From the NCBI RefSeq assembly GCF_026409565.1, contig NZ_CP112881.1, forward strand, positions 1,721,501-1,785,500: a stretch of DNA of 64,000 nucleotides, read 5' to 3'. Position numbers and translations under genes: made by a program. Position 1 is the stretch's first letter; every line of letters begins with the position of its first letter. This stretch comes from Sneathiella aquimaris (lineage in GTDB: Bacteria; Pseudomonadota; Alphaproteobacteria; Sneathiellales; Sneathiellaceae). The notes under the pieces were generated by a model that made no database searches, was not told where the DNA came from, and saw only the letters and a program-made list of their open reading frames with translations. Of the stretch, positions 42,183 to 53,523 are shown one piece after another.

Positions 42183-44951
42183 TTGAACGACGTTACCCTG
42201 CCTCCATCCGATAAAGATATCGTACCGGTCACTATCGAAGAAGAAATGCGTAAGTCCTATCTGGACTATGCAATGAGTGTGATCGTCTCTCGTGCGCTTC
42301 CAGATGCCCGTGACGGGCTGAAGCCAGTGCATCGACGCATTATTTATGCCATGTACGAAAATGGCTACACCTCCGACAAGCAGTTCAGAAAATCTGCACG
42401 TGTGGTCGGTGATGTCATGGGTCGTTATCACCCGCATGGTGATAGTGCGATTTATGACGCCATGGTGCGCCTCGCTCAGAGCTTTTCCATGCGGCTGCCT
42501 CTCATTCAGGGTCAAGGTAACTTTGGCTCGATGGATGGTGATAAAGCGGCGGCAATGCGTTATACGGAAGCCCGCCTTGAAAAGGCTGCAGAAAGCCTGA
42601 TCGATGATATCGACAAGGAAACCGTGGACTTCGTCAATAACTATGACGACAGCGAGCGGGAGCCGTCTGTTATTCCTGCGCGCTATCCAAACCTGCTTGT
42701 GAACGGTGCGGGTGGTATTGCGGTCGGTATGGCGACAAATATCCCCCCTCATAATCTGGGTGAAGTGATCGACGGGTCGATTGCGCTGCTGAACAAACCG
42801 GAGACCACTGAAGAAGAATTGCTGGAATATGTGCCCGCTCCTGATTTTCCAACAGGCGGCGTTATTCTGGGTCGGTCCGGTTCCATAAGCGGACTAACCA
42901 CCGGACGTGGTTCGGTCATCATGCGCGCCAAGGTGGATATCGAAGAAATTCGCAAAGACCGTCAGGCTTTGATCGTCAGCGAAATACCGTATCAGGTTAA
43001 TAAGTCACGGTTGGTCGAACAGATCGCTGATCTGGTTCGCTCCAAGAAGGTTGAAGGTATTGGCGACCTTCGCGACGAGTCTGACCGTCACGGCGTTCGC
43101 GTTGTCGTCGAGATCAAACGCGATGTGATGCCAGAAGTGGTCCTGAACCAACTTTATCGTTTTACGTCGTTGCAGACATCTTTCGGTATGAACATGCTGG
43201 CGCTTGATCGCGGAAAACCAGAATTGATGAACCTCAAGCAGCTGCTTGTAGCGTTCCTTGATTTCCGTGAAGAAGTGATCACACGCCGGACGAAATATCT
43301 TTTGCGCAAGGCAAGAGAGCGGGCCCATGTCTTGATTGGTCTGGCCATTGCTGTTGCAAATATTGATGAGATCATCAAGTTAATCAGAGGGGCGCCGGAT
43401 CCTGTAACTGCCCGGACAGAGTTGATGGGCCGGCGTTGGCCAGCCAATTCTGTTGAGGCCTTGATCCGTCTTGTGGATGATCCGGAATATCCGATCAATG
43501 AAGACGGCACTTATCAGTTGTCGGAATTTCAGGCACGGGCAATTCTGGATCTTAGATTGCAGCGTCTGACGGCTCTTGGCCAGAATGAAATCGGCGACGA
43601 ATTAAAAGGGCTGGGTGACAAGATTGTTGATTATCTTGATATCCTGTCCAGCCGTCCGCGATTGATCAGCATCATTCAGGACGAACTCCTGGAAATGAAA
43701 GAGAAATATGCGACCCCACGGCGAACGCGGATCGAAGATAACGAATTCGAGCATGATATCGAAGATCTGATCCAGCGTGAAGATATGGTCCTGACCGTCA
43801 GTCATAAAGGCTATATCAAGCGGGTTCCTCTTTCGACCTACCGGGCACAGCGCCGGGGCGGTAAGGGCCGTGCGGGTATGCAAACCCGGGATGAGGATTT
43901 TGTCACTCAGGTCTTTGTGGTGAATACGCATACACCCGTCTTGTTCTTCTCGTCCTTTGGTCGGGTTTACAAAATGAAGGTATATCGCCTGCCACTTGGA
44001 ACGCCGCAAAGCCTTGGAAAAGCGATAATCAATCTTCTGCCACTGGAAGAAGGGGAGGTTATCTCGACCCTGATGCCACTGCCAGAGGAAGAGGAAAGCT
44101 GGAACGAGCTGGAAGTCATGTTCGCCACGTCGAAGGGTAATGTCCGTCGTAACCGGTTAAGTGACTTCTCAAACGTTAAATCTAACGGCAAGATTGCCAT
44201 GAAGCTGGACTCTGATGATCAATTGATCGGTGTCCAGATCTGTACCTCAGCTTCTGATATTCTTCTGGTGGCCAAGGGCGGTAAATGTATCCGCTTCCAG
44301 GCGACTGATGTTCGGCTGTTTAAAGGACGGGATTCAAGTGGTGTCCGCGGGATGCGACTTGCTGAAGGTGACAGCGTTATTGGCGTGTCTATTCTGGGTC
44401 ATGTGGATCTGGATACAGAACAACGCGATATTTATCTGAAAGCCCGTCGTTCAGCTAATGAAGATGGCACACCGACTGACCTGAACGGGCTGGATGAAGC
44501 CCGCTACTGGGAACTGTATGAAAAAGAAGAAGTCCTTCTTTCCATTACAGAAAATGGATTTGGTAAGCGGACAAATGCCTATGAGTACCGGGTTACTAAC
44601 CGGGGTGGTCAGGGAATTATCAACATCGAAACATCGGATCGGAATGGTCCGGTTGTTGCAACGATGCCGATTACCCCAGAACATCAGATTATGCTGGTTA
44701 CCAATGGCGGAAAGTTGATCCGAACACCAATTTCGGATATTCGGATTGCTGGCCGGAACACGCAGGGTGTCACCCTGTTCAAGACTGCAAAAGGGGAACA
44801 GGTTGTATCTGTAACCGCGCTTGAAGACGGAAAATCTGACGAGGATGGTGATGAGGATGAGAACCTTGTGGAAGGTTCTGTCATCGAAAACACCGGTGAA
44901 GGCGTCAGCGAACCCGATCCATCAGACAATAATGAGGAAGAGGGCTCCTGA
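42183..44951 (+). CDS. gyrA: DNA gyrase subunit A
   Basis: Catalytic subunit that cuts and rejoins DNA in ATP-dependent supercoiling. The start is TTG 42183 ([20 protein letters not shown]); no ATG or GTG lies between it and the upstream in-frame TGA, and the first ATG (codon 22) would remove the conserved IEEEM segment. The catalytic tyrosine is Tyr127 ([10 protein letters not shown]). Ser88 and Asp92 correspond to quinolone-site residues Ser83 and Asp87 of E. coli, both in the sensitive form. The GyrA-box [10 protein letters not shown] lies near residue 556, followed by the beta-pinwheel domain and an acidic C-terminal tail ([14 protein letters not shown]). Confidence 0.98.
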   Translation: MNDVTLPPSDKDIVPVTIEEEMRKSYLDYAMSVIVSRALPDARDGLKPVHRRIIYAMYENGYTSDKQFRKSARVVGDVMGRYHPHGDSAIYDAMVRLAQSFSMRLPLIQGQGNFGSMDGDKAAAMRYTEARLEKAAESLIDDIDKETVDFVNNYDDSEREPSVIPARYPNLLVNGAGGIAVGMATNIPPHNLGEVIDGSIALLNKPETTEEELLEYVPAPDFPTGGVILGRSGSISGLTTGRGSVIMRAKVDIEEIRKDRQALIVSEIPYQVNKSRLVEQIADLVRSKKVEGIGDLRDESDRHGVRVVVEIKRDVMPEVVLNQLYRFTSLQTSFGMNMLALDRGKPELMNLKQLLVAFLDFREEVITRRTKYLLRKARERAHVLIGLAIAVANIDEIIKLIRGAPDPVTARTELMGRRWPANSVEALIRLVDDPEYPINEDGTYQLSEFQARAILDLRLQRLTALGQNEIGDELKGLGDKIVDYLDILSSRPRLISIIQDELLEMKEKYATPRRTRIEDNEFEHDIEDLIQREDMVLTVSHKGYIKRVPLSTYRAQRRGGKGRAGMQTRDEDFVTQVFVVNTHTPVLFFSSFGRVYKMKVYRLPLGTPQSLGKAIINLLPLEEGEVISTLMPLPEEEESWNELEVMFATSKGNVRRNRLSDFSNVKSNGKIAMKLDSDDQLIGVQICTSASDILLVAKGGKCIRFQATDVRLFKGRDSSGVRGMRLAEGDSVIGVSILGHVDLDTEQRDIYLKARRSANEDGTPTDLNGLDEARYWELYEKEEVLLSITENGFGKRTNAYEYRVTNRGGQGIINIETSDRNGPVVATMPITPEHQIMLVTNGGKLIRTPISDIRIAGRNTQGVTLFKTAKGEQVVSVTALEDGKSDEDGDEDENLVEGSVIENTGEGVSEPDPSDNNEEEGS

Positions 44952-45012
44952 CGATCACGAGCCTAATAGAGAAAGCTAACGCAAGAAATAGCAAATCTGG
45001 AAGGAAACTCCG

Positions 45013-45528
45013 ATGACAACTGAGCGTACTGGTTTGTACCCCGGCACATTTGATCCGATCACACTTGGTCACTATGACATTATTAAACGTGCCTCCAAAC
45101 TTGTTGATACACTGGTGATTGGTGTTGCCATGAACCCGGGGAAAAATCCTCTCTTTTCAGTGGAAGAGAGGGTTTCAATGGTTGAAAAAATGACACGGGA
45201 AATTCCCGGTACGAACTTTGAGGTCAAACCATTCAATAATCTGTTGATGCATTTCGCAGAAGATTGTAATGCAAGCATCATTATCCGGGGCCTGCGTGCT
45301 GTATCGGATTTCGAGTATGAGTTTCAGATGGTGGGCATGAACCGTCGTTTGAATTCCGAAATCGAAACGGTTTTCCTGATGGCCTCGGATCAACATCAGT
45401 TTATCGCGTCCAGTCTGGTGAAGGAAATTGCCTTTCTGGGGGGGGATATTACGAAATTTGTGTCGAAATCTACGGCCGAAAAAATTGTAACCAGGGTCGA
45501 TAAGATCCTGGCGGATAAATCGAATTAA
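45013..45528 (+). CDS. coaD: Phosphopantetheine adenylyltransferase
   Basis: Fourth step of coenzyme A synthesis, joining ATP and 4'-phosphopantetheine. The nucleotidyltransferase motif LYPGTFDPITLGHYDII (residues 8-24, TxGHxD-like) and the C-terminal IASSLVKEIAFLGGD are both present. The 171-residue length is usual. It follows gyrA by 61 bases in the order common in Alphaproteobacteria. Confidence 0.97.
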   Translation: MTTERTGLYPGTFDPITLGHYDIIKRASKLVDTLVIGVAMNPGKNPLFSVEERVSMVEKMTREIPGTNFEVKPFNNLLMHFAEDCNASIIIRGLRAVSDFEYEFQMVGMNRRLNSEIETVFLMASDQHQFIASSLVKEIAFLGGDITKFVSKSTAEKIVTRVDKILADKSN

Positions 45529-45564
45529 AAAGGAACCTGCCCTGCAGGTGTAAAGGAGCATATT

Positions 45565-46050
45565 ATGTCAGCAGATCTTGAAAACACACTCTATCTGGAA
45601 CTTAAAGATGGCCGTGTTGTTATTGAACTGCGTCCGGATCTGGCGCCAAATCACGTGTCTCGCATCAAAACACTGGCGCGTGAAGGTTTCTATGACGGGA
45701 TCGTTTTTCACCGTGTGATTGATGGTTTTATGGCTCAAACAGGTGACCCTTTAGGAAATGGTACTGGCGGATCCGGTCAAAATCTGGACGCTGAATTTTC
45801 TGGTGAAGCGCATGTGGAAGGAACCTGTTCAATGGCCCGTGCTGCGGACCCGAACAGTGCAGATAGCCAATTCTTCATCATGTTTGGCCCAGCCCCACAC
45901 CTGGATAGCCAGTACAGCATCTGGGGTCAGGTGGTTGAAGGAATGGAACATGTTCATGCGATCAAAAAAGGCGATGGCATGATGAACGGTTCGGTTCAGG
46001 ATCCTGATAAAATCGTAAGCATGAAGGTAGCGGCAGACGTTACTGAATAG
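45565..46050 (+). CDS. Cyclophilin-type peptidyl-prolyl isomerase
   Basis: Cytoplasmic proline isomerase (161 residues, no signal peptide). Catalytic motif [20 protein letters not shown] with the Arg of FHR, then [19 protein letters not shown], are typical. In many relatives two cyclophilin genes stand here, one with a signal peptide; only the cytoplasmic one is present. AGGAG precedes the start. A terminator follows. Confidence 0.96.
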   Translation: MSADLENTLYLELKDGRVVIELRPDLAPNHVSRIKTLAREGFYDGIVFHRVIDGFMAQTGDPLGNGTGGSGQNLDAEFSGEAHVEGTCSMARAADPNSADSQFFIMFGPAPHLDSQYSIWGQVVEGMEHVHAIKKGDGMMNGSVQDPDKIVSMKVAADVTE

Positions 46051-46073
46051 CCTCGGCTTATGCGGGTTTACTG

Positions 46074-46110
46074 CGAACGGCTTTTCTTCGGAGAAGCCGT
46101 TCGTTTCTGT
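46074..46110 (+). terminator. Intrinsic terminator after the cyclophilin gene
   Basis: CGAACGGCTT (46074-46083) pairs with AAGCCGTTCG (46094-46103), and the loop has a further short TTCT/AGAA-type pairing. TTTCTGTTTT follows. It separates the cyclophilin gene from queA. Confidence 0.85.
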
Positions 46111-46129
46111 TTTAAGGGCAGGGATTGTT

Positions 46130-48291
<2,162 letters not shown>

Positions 48292-48295
48292 TCGC

Positions 48296-48324
48296 CGGCC
48301 GGCCCGGCCGTCTCGGGGTTTTTT
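48296..48324 (+). terminator. GC-rich terminator-like hairpin after tgt
   Basis: CGGCCG (48296-48301) and CGGCCG (48305-48310) form a tight stem, and an alternative CCCG/CGGG stem (48303-48306 with 48314-48317) is directly followed by GTTTTTTA. The second structure is the better terminator candidate. It lies between the convergent tgt and EAL genes. Confidence 0.45.
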
Positions 48325-48357
48325 AGGAGCTGACCCCTGGTGTTTGGTGAAGTGGGG

Positions 48358-49563
48358 CTAGATGGCCATTCTGGTGCCGAGTATTTCATATACTTTTTCG
48401 ACAGGTAAGGGCTTGGAAATAAGGAAGCCTTGCCCATAATGGCAGTCCAGATCTCGATATAGGGATAATTGTTCACGCTCTTCAATACCTTCAGCGACAA
48501 CTTCAATATTCAGGTTGTGGGCGAGGCCAGCAATGGCCCGAACGATCTCGCAACTGTCTTCGTCATTGAGCATCGTGTGGGTAAAAGAGCGGTCAATCTT
48601 CAGTTTGTCGATCGGAAATTGATGCAGGTAATTCAGGCTTGAGTAACCCGTGCCAAAATCATCCAGGACAAGCTGAAACCCCAAATCCTTGATTTGATGA
48701 AGAATACCCTTTGCGTGGGTCGTGTCTTCCATCAGCACGCTTTCAGTGATTTCCAGTTGAACGTGAGACGTGTTGACGTTGGTATTAGCGATCATCTTTT
48801 TGAAACGATCAACGATGTCGGGAACAGCAAATTGTTTTGCTGAAATATTGATGCTGACAAATATTTCAGGGCTTCCCCCTTCAGCGGCAATCTTGTTGAA
48901 AGGGGCCACATGGCGGCAGGCCTCTTCAAATACCCATTCCCCCAGCGGGACAATCGCGTTGGTTTGCTCTGCGATATCGATAAAGTGAAATGGGGACAGT
49001 AGTCCTCTGTCCGGGTGATCCCATCTTACAAGGGCTTCAAAACCGGCTGTAAATCCGCCTCTTAGAGAAATGATCGGCTGGAAATGCAAAACAAATTCAT
49101 TTTGGTCAACAGCGCGTTCCAATTCCTCTTTTGTCTTGAAGATTTCCACCAATTCGTCACGGTTCTTATTGACCTTGTCTCGAACGGAGCGTCTGTTCGG
49201 AGAGGTTATCTTTTCAGTGCTGCCCTCGTGATAATGGCGCTCTGTCAGGCTGTGGCACCGATCCATAAAGAAATTCAGAAAAAGGCTTACCATCGGATCA
49301 GAAAGTTTTGCTTTTTCTTCTATTTCCTCCAGCGGTACAACCAGAAGCAAGCTGTCTTCTTCCGCTGTCGCAACACAATAATGGGGGGAATCAGGAATAA
49401 CGCCATATTCCCCGAACATTTCGCCCGGGCCGACCGTATATTCCTTTAACACAGAAACGGCATCTTCAATTCTAACACTGCCCTGTTCGACGATATAGGC
49501 ACACTGTCCTTCTTCGCCTACTGAAAGGATACGCTGGCCTTTTGTGACTTCTATGCGATGCAA
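48358..49563 (-). CDS. EAL-domain c-di-GMP phosphodiesterase with N-terminal cNMP-like domain
   Basis: A 401-residue cytoplasmic protein. Residues 8-100 have a cyclic-nucleotide-binding-like domain (FGEYGVIPDSPHYCVATA at 50-67). The position of the ligand-binding Arg, 10 residues after the conserved Glu52, is Tyr62, so canonical cAMP binding is unlikely. The EAL domain (about 148-395) is catalytically complete: FEALVRW, NISAKQF, LEITES, LDDFGTGYSS, KIDRSF, AEGIE and YGQGFL. It should hydrolyse c-di-GMP. It faces tgt convergently. Confidence 0.92.
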   Translation of the reverse strand: MHRIEVTKGQRILSVGEEGQCAYIVEQGSVRIEDAVSVLKEYTVGPGEMFGEYGVIPDSPHYCVATAEEDSLLLVVPLEEIEEKAKLSDPMVSLFLNFFMDRCHSLTERHYHEGSTEKITSPNRRSVRDKVNKNRDELVEIFKTKEELERAVDQNEFVLHFQPIISLRGGFTAGFEALVRWDHPDRGLLSPFHFIDIAEQTNAIVPLGEWVFEEACRHVAPFNKIAAEGGSPEIFVSINISAKQFAVPDIVDRFKKMIANTNVNTSHVQLEITESVLMEDTTHAKGILHQIKDLGFQLVLDDFGTGYSSLNYLHQFPIDKLKIDRSFTHTMLNDEDSCEIVRAIAGLAHNLNIEVVAEGIEEREQLSLYRDLDCHYGQGFLISKPLPVEKVYEILGTRMAI

Positions 49564-49784
49564 GATAATAACTCTTCAGTTGATAGCAATTAGAACAGGA
49601 AATTTCTCAAAAAGGAAGATTGAACAATTTCCCTTACTTTTTCGTTAAACTCGGGTGAATGAGGAAAAATATATTCTTTGACAGGGGGAATGTAATCGAA
49701 GCTGCCGTTACCCTTAAAAGGGGGGGCTTGGAAAGAGGTTACGGCAGCTCCGATCAACCTTGGACAAGACAATCATCTAGGTTG

Positions 49785-49842
49785 AATATTAATATATTAT
49801 TAAATTTTAATAAAAATAATCTATTATATTCTAATAACCTGT
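49785..49842. other. Very AT-rich stretch
   Basis: About 58 bases are nearly all A and T (ATATTAATATATTATTAAAT and following), much richer than the flanks. It lies between the EAL gene start and the membrane-protein stop and could hold the EAL promoter or a bend. No motif is clear. Confidence 0.4.
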
Positions 49843-49845
49843 TGT

Positions 49846-51078
49846 TCATTCCGGCGGGCTTGCTCTGTTAATCACTGTTTTATCGCCTTTTTTGCGTTTT
49901 TTTTTGGCGCTTGCATTTTGTAAGGCTGAGGCATTTAGCGCAGACTGGGCTTCTTGTGGGTCGAGGGTTCGGTCGATGAATCTGAAAACAAATTCAACAC
50001 TATATCCCGCTAAAAAGGCGAGCGCCAGGGGACTGAGCGAGGCAAAAGAGGGCTCCAACGACAGTAAGTCAGAATTACCAAGTGCGAGCGGACTTTTCTC
50101 GTCATTTTCTGTGTTAAAGAGAAAACTGATCATGATTCCGGCCAAAGGGCCCTGAGTCGTTCGAAGACTGTAGTTGATATAGGAGTTCATGGAAAAGGTG
50201 CGTCTGGCAATTTCCTTTGGCAGCTGCCGTAAGATAAAGAAACAGGCGCCAATCAGCCCATAAAGAATAGGCAGGATATATCCGGTCAGGGCGGCCAGAA
50301 AATTTCCGGCCGCAACAAATTGTATATGGCGCTGTACTTGTAGAGATAGATCTTGAAAACCGGCCTCCTGCCAGGGTTGACTGGTCAGGAAATTGACGTT
50401 TGACCAAGTGCTGTTCCAGTTATCCAAATGATGGAAAGCAGCATCTTTCCATTGTGAATGCTCAATGATTTCCTTCTTCAGGGTTTCTTCCCGCACCTTT
50501 TCAAAATTAAAACTGCTTTGAGATACCGCTTCGCTGGCTTCCTGAAGATTAAGCTGTGATATCTCGCGCTTCAGTTTTTCGATGGCCTGACTTTGGGCCG
50601 TGATATCATCGACAATCGACCAACCGATATACCAATAAACCTGAACACCAATCAAGAGGGTGAGGGTTATAACAGATAACAGCTTGTAATTACTGGCACA
50701 TTGACGCGAAAGAGGGCGTCTTGGTCGGCGGGTGAACCATCCTGTATGCTGGGCTGGATCGATCAGGCCTTCGTAGGTTGCGCGGATGCTATCAACGGAA
50801 ATCGGGCTCAATGTATTGGATATCCGTTGGTAAGCCATCCAAAAATTTCCCTCCAACGTGCTTTCCAGTGGACCTTCCTTTATCGCGTTTTTGGCCTGTA
50901 TGACGGTCGCAATGGTTTCTTCGTCCAGTTCGATCGCATTTTCCGATGCGGTCATGATAATCAGCACTGCGTTTTCGATTGACGCGGCAAGTATCTGCTG
51001 GCTGTTTTCGGCCTTATTCGAAAGCGGTGGTTCAAGAAAACGGCGATATAAGGTTTTTACGAAATCGATGAACGTCAT
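49846..51078 (-). CDS. Membrane protein of unknown function
   Basis: I do not recognise the family with confidence. The 410-residue product has a helix near residues 133-153 (LLSVITLTLLIGVQVYWYIGW), a coiled-coil-like stretch about 160-220, then helices near 268-290 (LAALTGYILPILYGLIGACFF) and 357-380 (SPLALAFLAGYSVEFVFRFI). The pattern ARRTFSMNSYINYSLRTTQGPLAG sits between the last helices and recurs, as I recall, in uncharacterised proteobacterial proteins. The tail is basic (AKKKRKKGDKT). An AT-rich stretch follows its stop. Confidence 0.7.
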   Translation of the reverse strand: MTFIDFVKTLYRRFLEPPLSNKAENSQQILAASIENAVLIIMTASENAIELDEETIATVIQAKNAIKEGPLESTLEGNFWMAYQRISNTLSPISVDSIRATYEGLIDPAQHTGWFTRRPRRPLSRQCASNYKLLSVITLTLLIGVQVYWYIGWSIVDDITAQSQAIEKLKREISQLNLQEASEAVSQSSFNFEKVREETLKKEIIEHSQWKDAAFHHLDNWNSTWSNVNFLTSQPWQEAGFQDLSLQVQRHIQFVAAGNFLAALTGYILPILYGLIGACFFILRQLPKEIARRTFSMNSYINYSLRTTQGPLAGIMISFLFNTENDEKSPLALGNSDLLSLEPSFASLSPLALAFLAGYSVEFVFRFIDRTLDPQEAQSALNASALQNASAKKKRKKGDKTVINRASPPE

Positions 51079-51188
51079 TTTTCAGCCCCCTTGCCCCTAA
51101 AGGACGTGACAGCATTGGTTTTGTGAGGGGCCTTGCTGTTATGCCAAACAGTGTTGTACACAGACATAAACGTCAGAAAGGAAAAGCG

Positions 51189-51542
51189 TTGATTACAATT
51201 TATGGAATTCGCAACTGCGATACGATCAAGAAATCACTGAAATGGGCCGATGAACAAGGGCTGGAACATCATTTTCATGATTACCGCAAAGAACCGGTTA
51301 GCGAAGAGCATCTGTTGAAATGGCTGGCGGAAATCGATCGGGATGTTTTAATCAACAAGCGCGGAACAACGTATCGAAAGCTGACAGACGCGCAGAAAGA
51401 GACGTTGGAAGGGGACGGGGCCGTCTCATTGTTGCAAGAACAGCCCACGATAATGAAACGCCCTCTATTTGATCTGGGCAATGGCGTCTTTGTTGTCGGA
51501 TTTAAAGACGAACAGAAAGACGCCGTCCTCGCCGCCCTTTAA
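51189..51542 (+). CDS. ArsC/Spx-like thiol reductase (YffB-type)
   Basis: Thioredoxin-fold protein of the ArsC/Spx family. I start at TTG 51189 (MITIYGIRNCDTIKKSLKW), with AAGGA 6 bases upstream; this gives 117 residues, the normal length. The N-terminal cysteine in GIRNCDT is the presumed nucleophile; only one cysteine of the CxxC pair is present. The pattern RGTTYRKLTDAQK and IMKRPLFDL is typical of the YffB branch. Substrate unknown. Confidence 0.87.
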   Translation: MITIYGIRNCDTIKKSLKWADEQGLEHHFHDYRKEPVSEEHLLKWLAEIDRDVLINKRGTTYRKLTDAQKETLEGDGAVSLLQEQPTIMKRPLFDLGNGVFVVGFKDEQKDAVLAAL

Positions 51543-51560
51543 TGGTTTGGCTGAACCGGG

Positions 51561-52304
51561 TTATTGCAGCTTTTGTATGTAGCATAACACATGATCGATA
51601 TCGCGGCCGCTCTCACTGAGGGGCAGCGCGATCACTCTTAACGGGCATTCGCCGGTCAAGGTCGGAAAAAATTCAGTTGTATGGGCCGGCTTGCGGGTAC
51701 TGGATACAGTCTGTCCAACACTTAAGATCCAATCCACGATCATGGGGGTGAACTCAATGCGTCCCAGAATTTCTTCCTCGGATAACTCACCATAAGCGGC
51801 TTGCCGGATTGCGTGTGTGAAATCAAATTTCACCTGAAGGCGGCCAATATCCCGGTTGCAATGCACCAGAATACAATTGGGCCAATTCTTGCCGATCACA
51901 TTCGGGTCCAGTGACCGGTGCGATGGGTAACGACGTCCGCCCTCCCGGATTTCCATCCAATAGCTTAAGATGTCTCCGTGAGTGGCAGGCTTTTTGCCCC
52001 AACCATTGGCAGCCGCGACCGCTCTGTCTGCGGACGCCTTACGGCGGTCTGGCGCACCCTTACTCCAGCCTGTTTTGGTCGGACGAGGCGGCTCCGGCAG
52101 TGTTTTTTCACGTTTCTCAATTGGCGTCGTATCAAAGTTGTCCAGCTCAGTTGCCAGTGCTGCCAAGCGATCCGTGATATCCCCGATTTTCCGTGAGGGC
52201 TCTTGCCCAAGCAGATCCGCCTTTGGTTTTCTGACCTTAATCCGTGTCAGCGACGCCGCGTTCGAGCCGTTATCGCCTTCCTCTTTGTCCAGAATATCTC
52301 GCAT
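51561..52304 (-). CDS. PAS_5-like domain protein, third gene of a ParA operon
   Basis: A 247-residue protein. Residues 1-100 look disordered with a short coiled coil (IGDITDRLAALATELDNF). Residues about 110-245 (ILSYWMEIREGGRRYPSHRS, then LDPNVIGKNWPNCILVH) fit the PAS_5 fold of alphaproteobacterial regulators, a family I recognise by the W-x(E)-x(4-5)-R-P-x-R-x-x-(L/I)-D pattern, here somewhat degraded. It follows the RHH gene by 17 bases. Its role with ParA is inferred from the operon. Confidence 0.7.
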   Translation of the reverse strand: MRDILDKEEGDNGSNAASLTRIKVRKPKADLLGQEPSRKIGDITDRLAALATELDNFDTTPIEKREKTLPEPPRPTKTGWSKGAPDRRKASADRAVAAANGWGKKPATHGDILSYWMEIREGGRRYPSHRSLDPNVIGKNWPNCILVHCNRDIGRLQVKFDFTHAIRQAAYGELSEEEILGRIEFTPMIVDWILSVGQTVSSTRKPAHTTEFFPTLTGECPLRVIALPLSESGRDIDHVLCYIQKLQ

Positions 52305-52321
52305 GGCAATTAATCCAAATG

Positions 52322-52801
52322 TTAGCTGAAAAATTTATCCTTGATGCAAGCGCAGGCATCGGGAATGAGGTCTGTACCGTGTTTTTCTACATACTCCTTC
52401 AACGCATCCTCGATGATTGCCTGTGAAGAAAGGCGGGAATGTGCTGAAATAAGTTTTAGATTGAGATGCTGTTCCGGTGTCATCCGAATGCTCATTCTAA
52501 CACGACCCAAGGCGTCTTTTCTCATACTGGAAGACGCACGTGCCTGACGGACGACAGTTTCTTCCTTGATTTTAGCGGATTTTGGCGTTGAAACCAGCAA
52601 GCCATTATTACTTTCTTGCGGTCCCGGATCAGACACTGAAGCCGATGGTTGAGGGTCCGGATTTGATGAACGGCTGCCTGAATAGATTTTCTTGGCGCGT
52701 TCGGACGTTGCCAGTAATTCCTTTGGCAGCATGGATTGTGTCGCTGGCCCAGCTGATCCCTTGGAACTAATTAATGAACTTGATAAAAATGCGGCTTTCA
52801 T
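52322..52801 (-). CDS. Ribbon-helix-helix DNA-binding protein with long disordered N-terminus
   Basis: 159 residues. The first 95 are low complexity (Ser, Pro, Asn rich) and carry basic patches; residues about 100-142 form an RHH fold (RVRMSIRMTPEQHLNLKLIS, then SSQAIIEDALKEYVEK). It ends with a Cys-containing tail DACACIKDK. It lies 23 bases after parA, the place of a ParG-like centromere-binding partner in type Ib partition systems. Whether it binds DNA or another cargo is unknown. GGAAGAGAG precedes the start. Confidence 0.8.
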   Translation of the reverse strand: MKAAFLSSSLISSKGSAGPATQSMLPKELLATSERAKKIYSGSRSSNPDPQPSASVSDPGPQESNNGLLVSTPKSAKIKEETVVRQARASSSMRKDALGRVRMSIRMTPEQHLNLKLISAHSRLSSQAIIEDALKEYVEKHGTDLIPDACACIKDKFFS

Positions 52802-52824
52802 GGGAACTCTCTTCCTTTGGGCAC

Positions 52825-53523
52825 TTAGTTAAAGGCTGTCTGGGAGGTTTGCAGGGTCGGCTTGTTACGCTGTCGGCTGATTTCCGGCGCCAAACCGGCT
52901 GGCTTTTTTTCAATGCGGCCCTGAATGTAGCTCCACAGTCTTGCAAGCTCTTCACTGGATTTGGACTGCTCGTTCAATTCCATAACAGTCCGGCCATCAA
53001 TCATGCTTGAGGCAAAATCCACACGTTGGTGCAGGATCGAGGGTGCCAGAGTACCATGTTGCGATAAAGCAATTGCGGCCTCGCTTGTAATTCGGGCTCT
53101 GGGTGTTGCGCCGTTTACGACAAAAACCAGTGGTGTTTCCAGCCCTTCAGCCAGTTCCACAGTCGCCCCTACGGCACGCAGATCATGCGGGCTGGGACGC
53201 GTTGGAATGATAAGCAGGTCTGCCAATCCAATCACCGTAGCAATGGTTTCCGTAATTGCCGGTGGCGTGTCAACAATCAGGAGTTTGATCCCCATATGCT
53301 GCATCCGGGCAATATCGTCCTTCAGGTTTTCAATTGAGGTTCTTGCGAACAAAGGCGTTTCTGCCTCGCGTTCATTCCACCATTCAGAAAGGCTTCCTTG
53401 TGGGTCTGTATCGACAAGCGCTACCGGTCCCATTCCAGAGAGTTCTGCTTGGACAGCTAAATGACCAGCAAGGGTGGTCTTTCCTGAACCGCCTTTTTGA
53501 GAGGCTACTGCAATTACTTTCAT
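52825..53523 (-). CDS. ParA/MinD-family ATPase, type Ib-like
   Basis: P-loop positioning ATPase of 232 residues without N-terminal HTH, as in type Ib plasmid ParA. Deviant Walker A SQKGGSGKTTLAGHLA (residues 8-23), DTDPQGSLSEWW, Walker B-like LLIVDTPPAITE and IIPTRPSPHDL are clear. A C-terminal tail of about 30 residues is basic. It is first in the ParA-RHH-PAS operon; CAGGAG lies upstream of the ATG. A chromosomal cargo-positioning role is likely, as no plasmid replication genes are nearby. Confidence 0.9.
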   Translation of the reverse strand: MKVIAVASQKGGSGKTTLAGHLAVQAELSGMGPVALVDTDPQGSLSEWWNEREAETPLFARTSIENLKDDIARMQHMGIKLLIVDTPPAITETIATVIGLADLLIIPTRPSPHDLRAVGATVELAEGLETPLVFVVNGATPRARITSEAAIALSQHGTLAPSILHQRVDFASSMIDGRTVMELNEQSKSSEELARLWSYIQGRIEKKPAGLAPEISRQRNKPTLQTSQTAFN

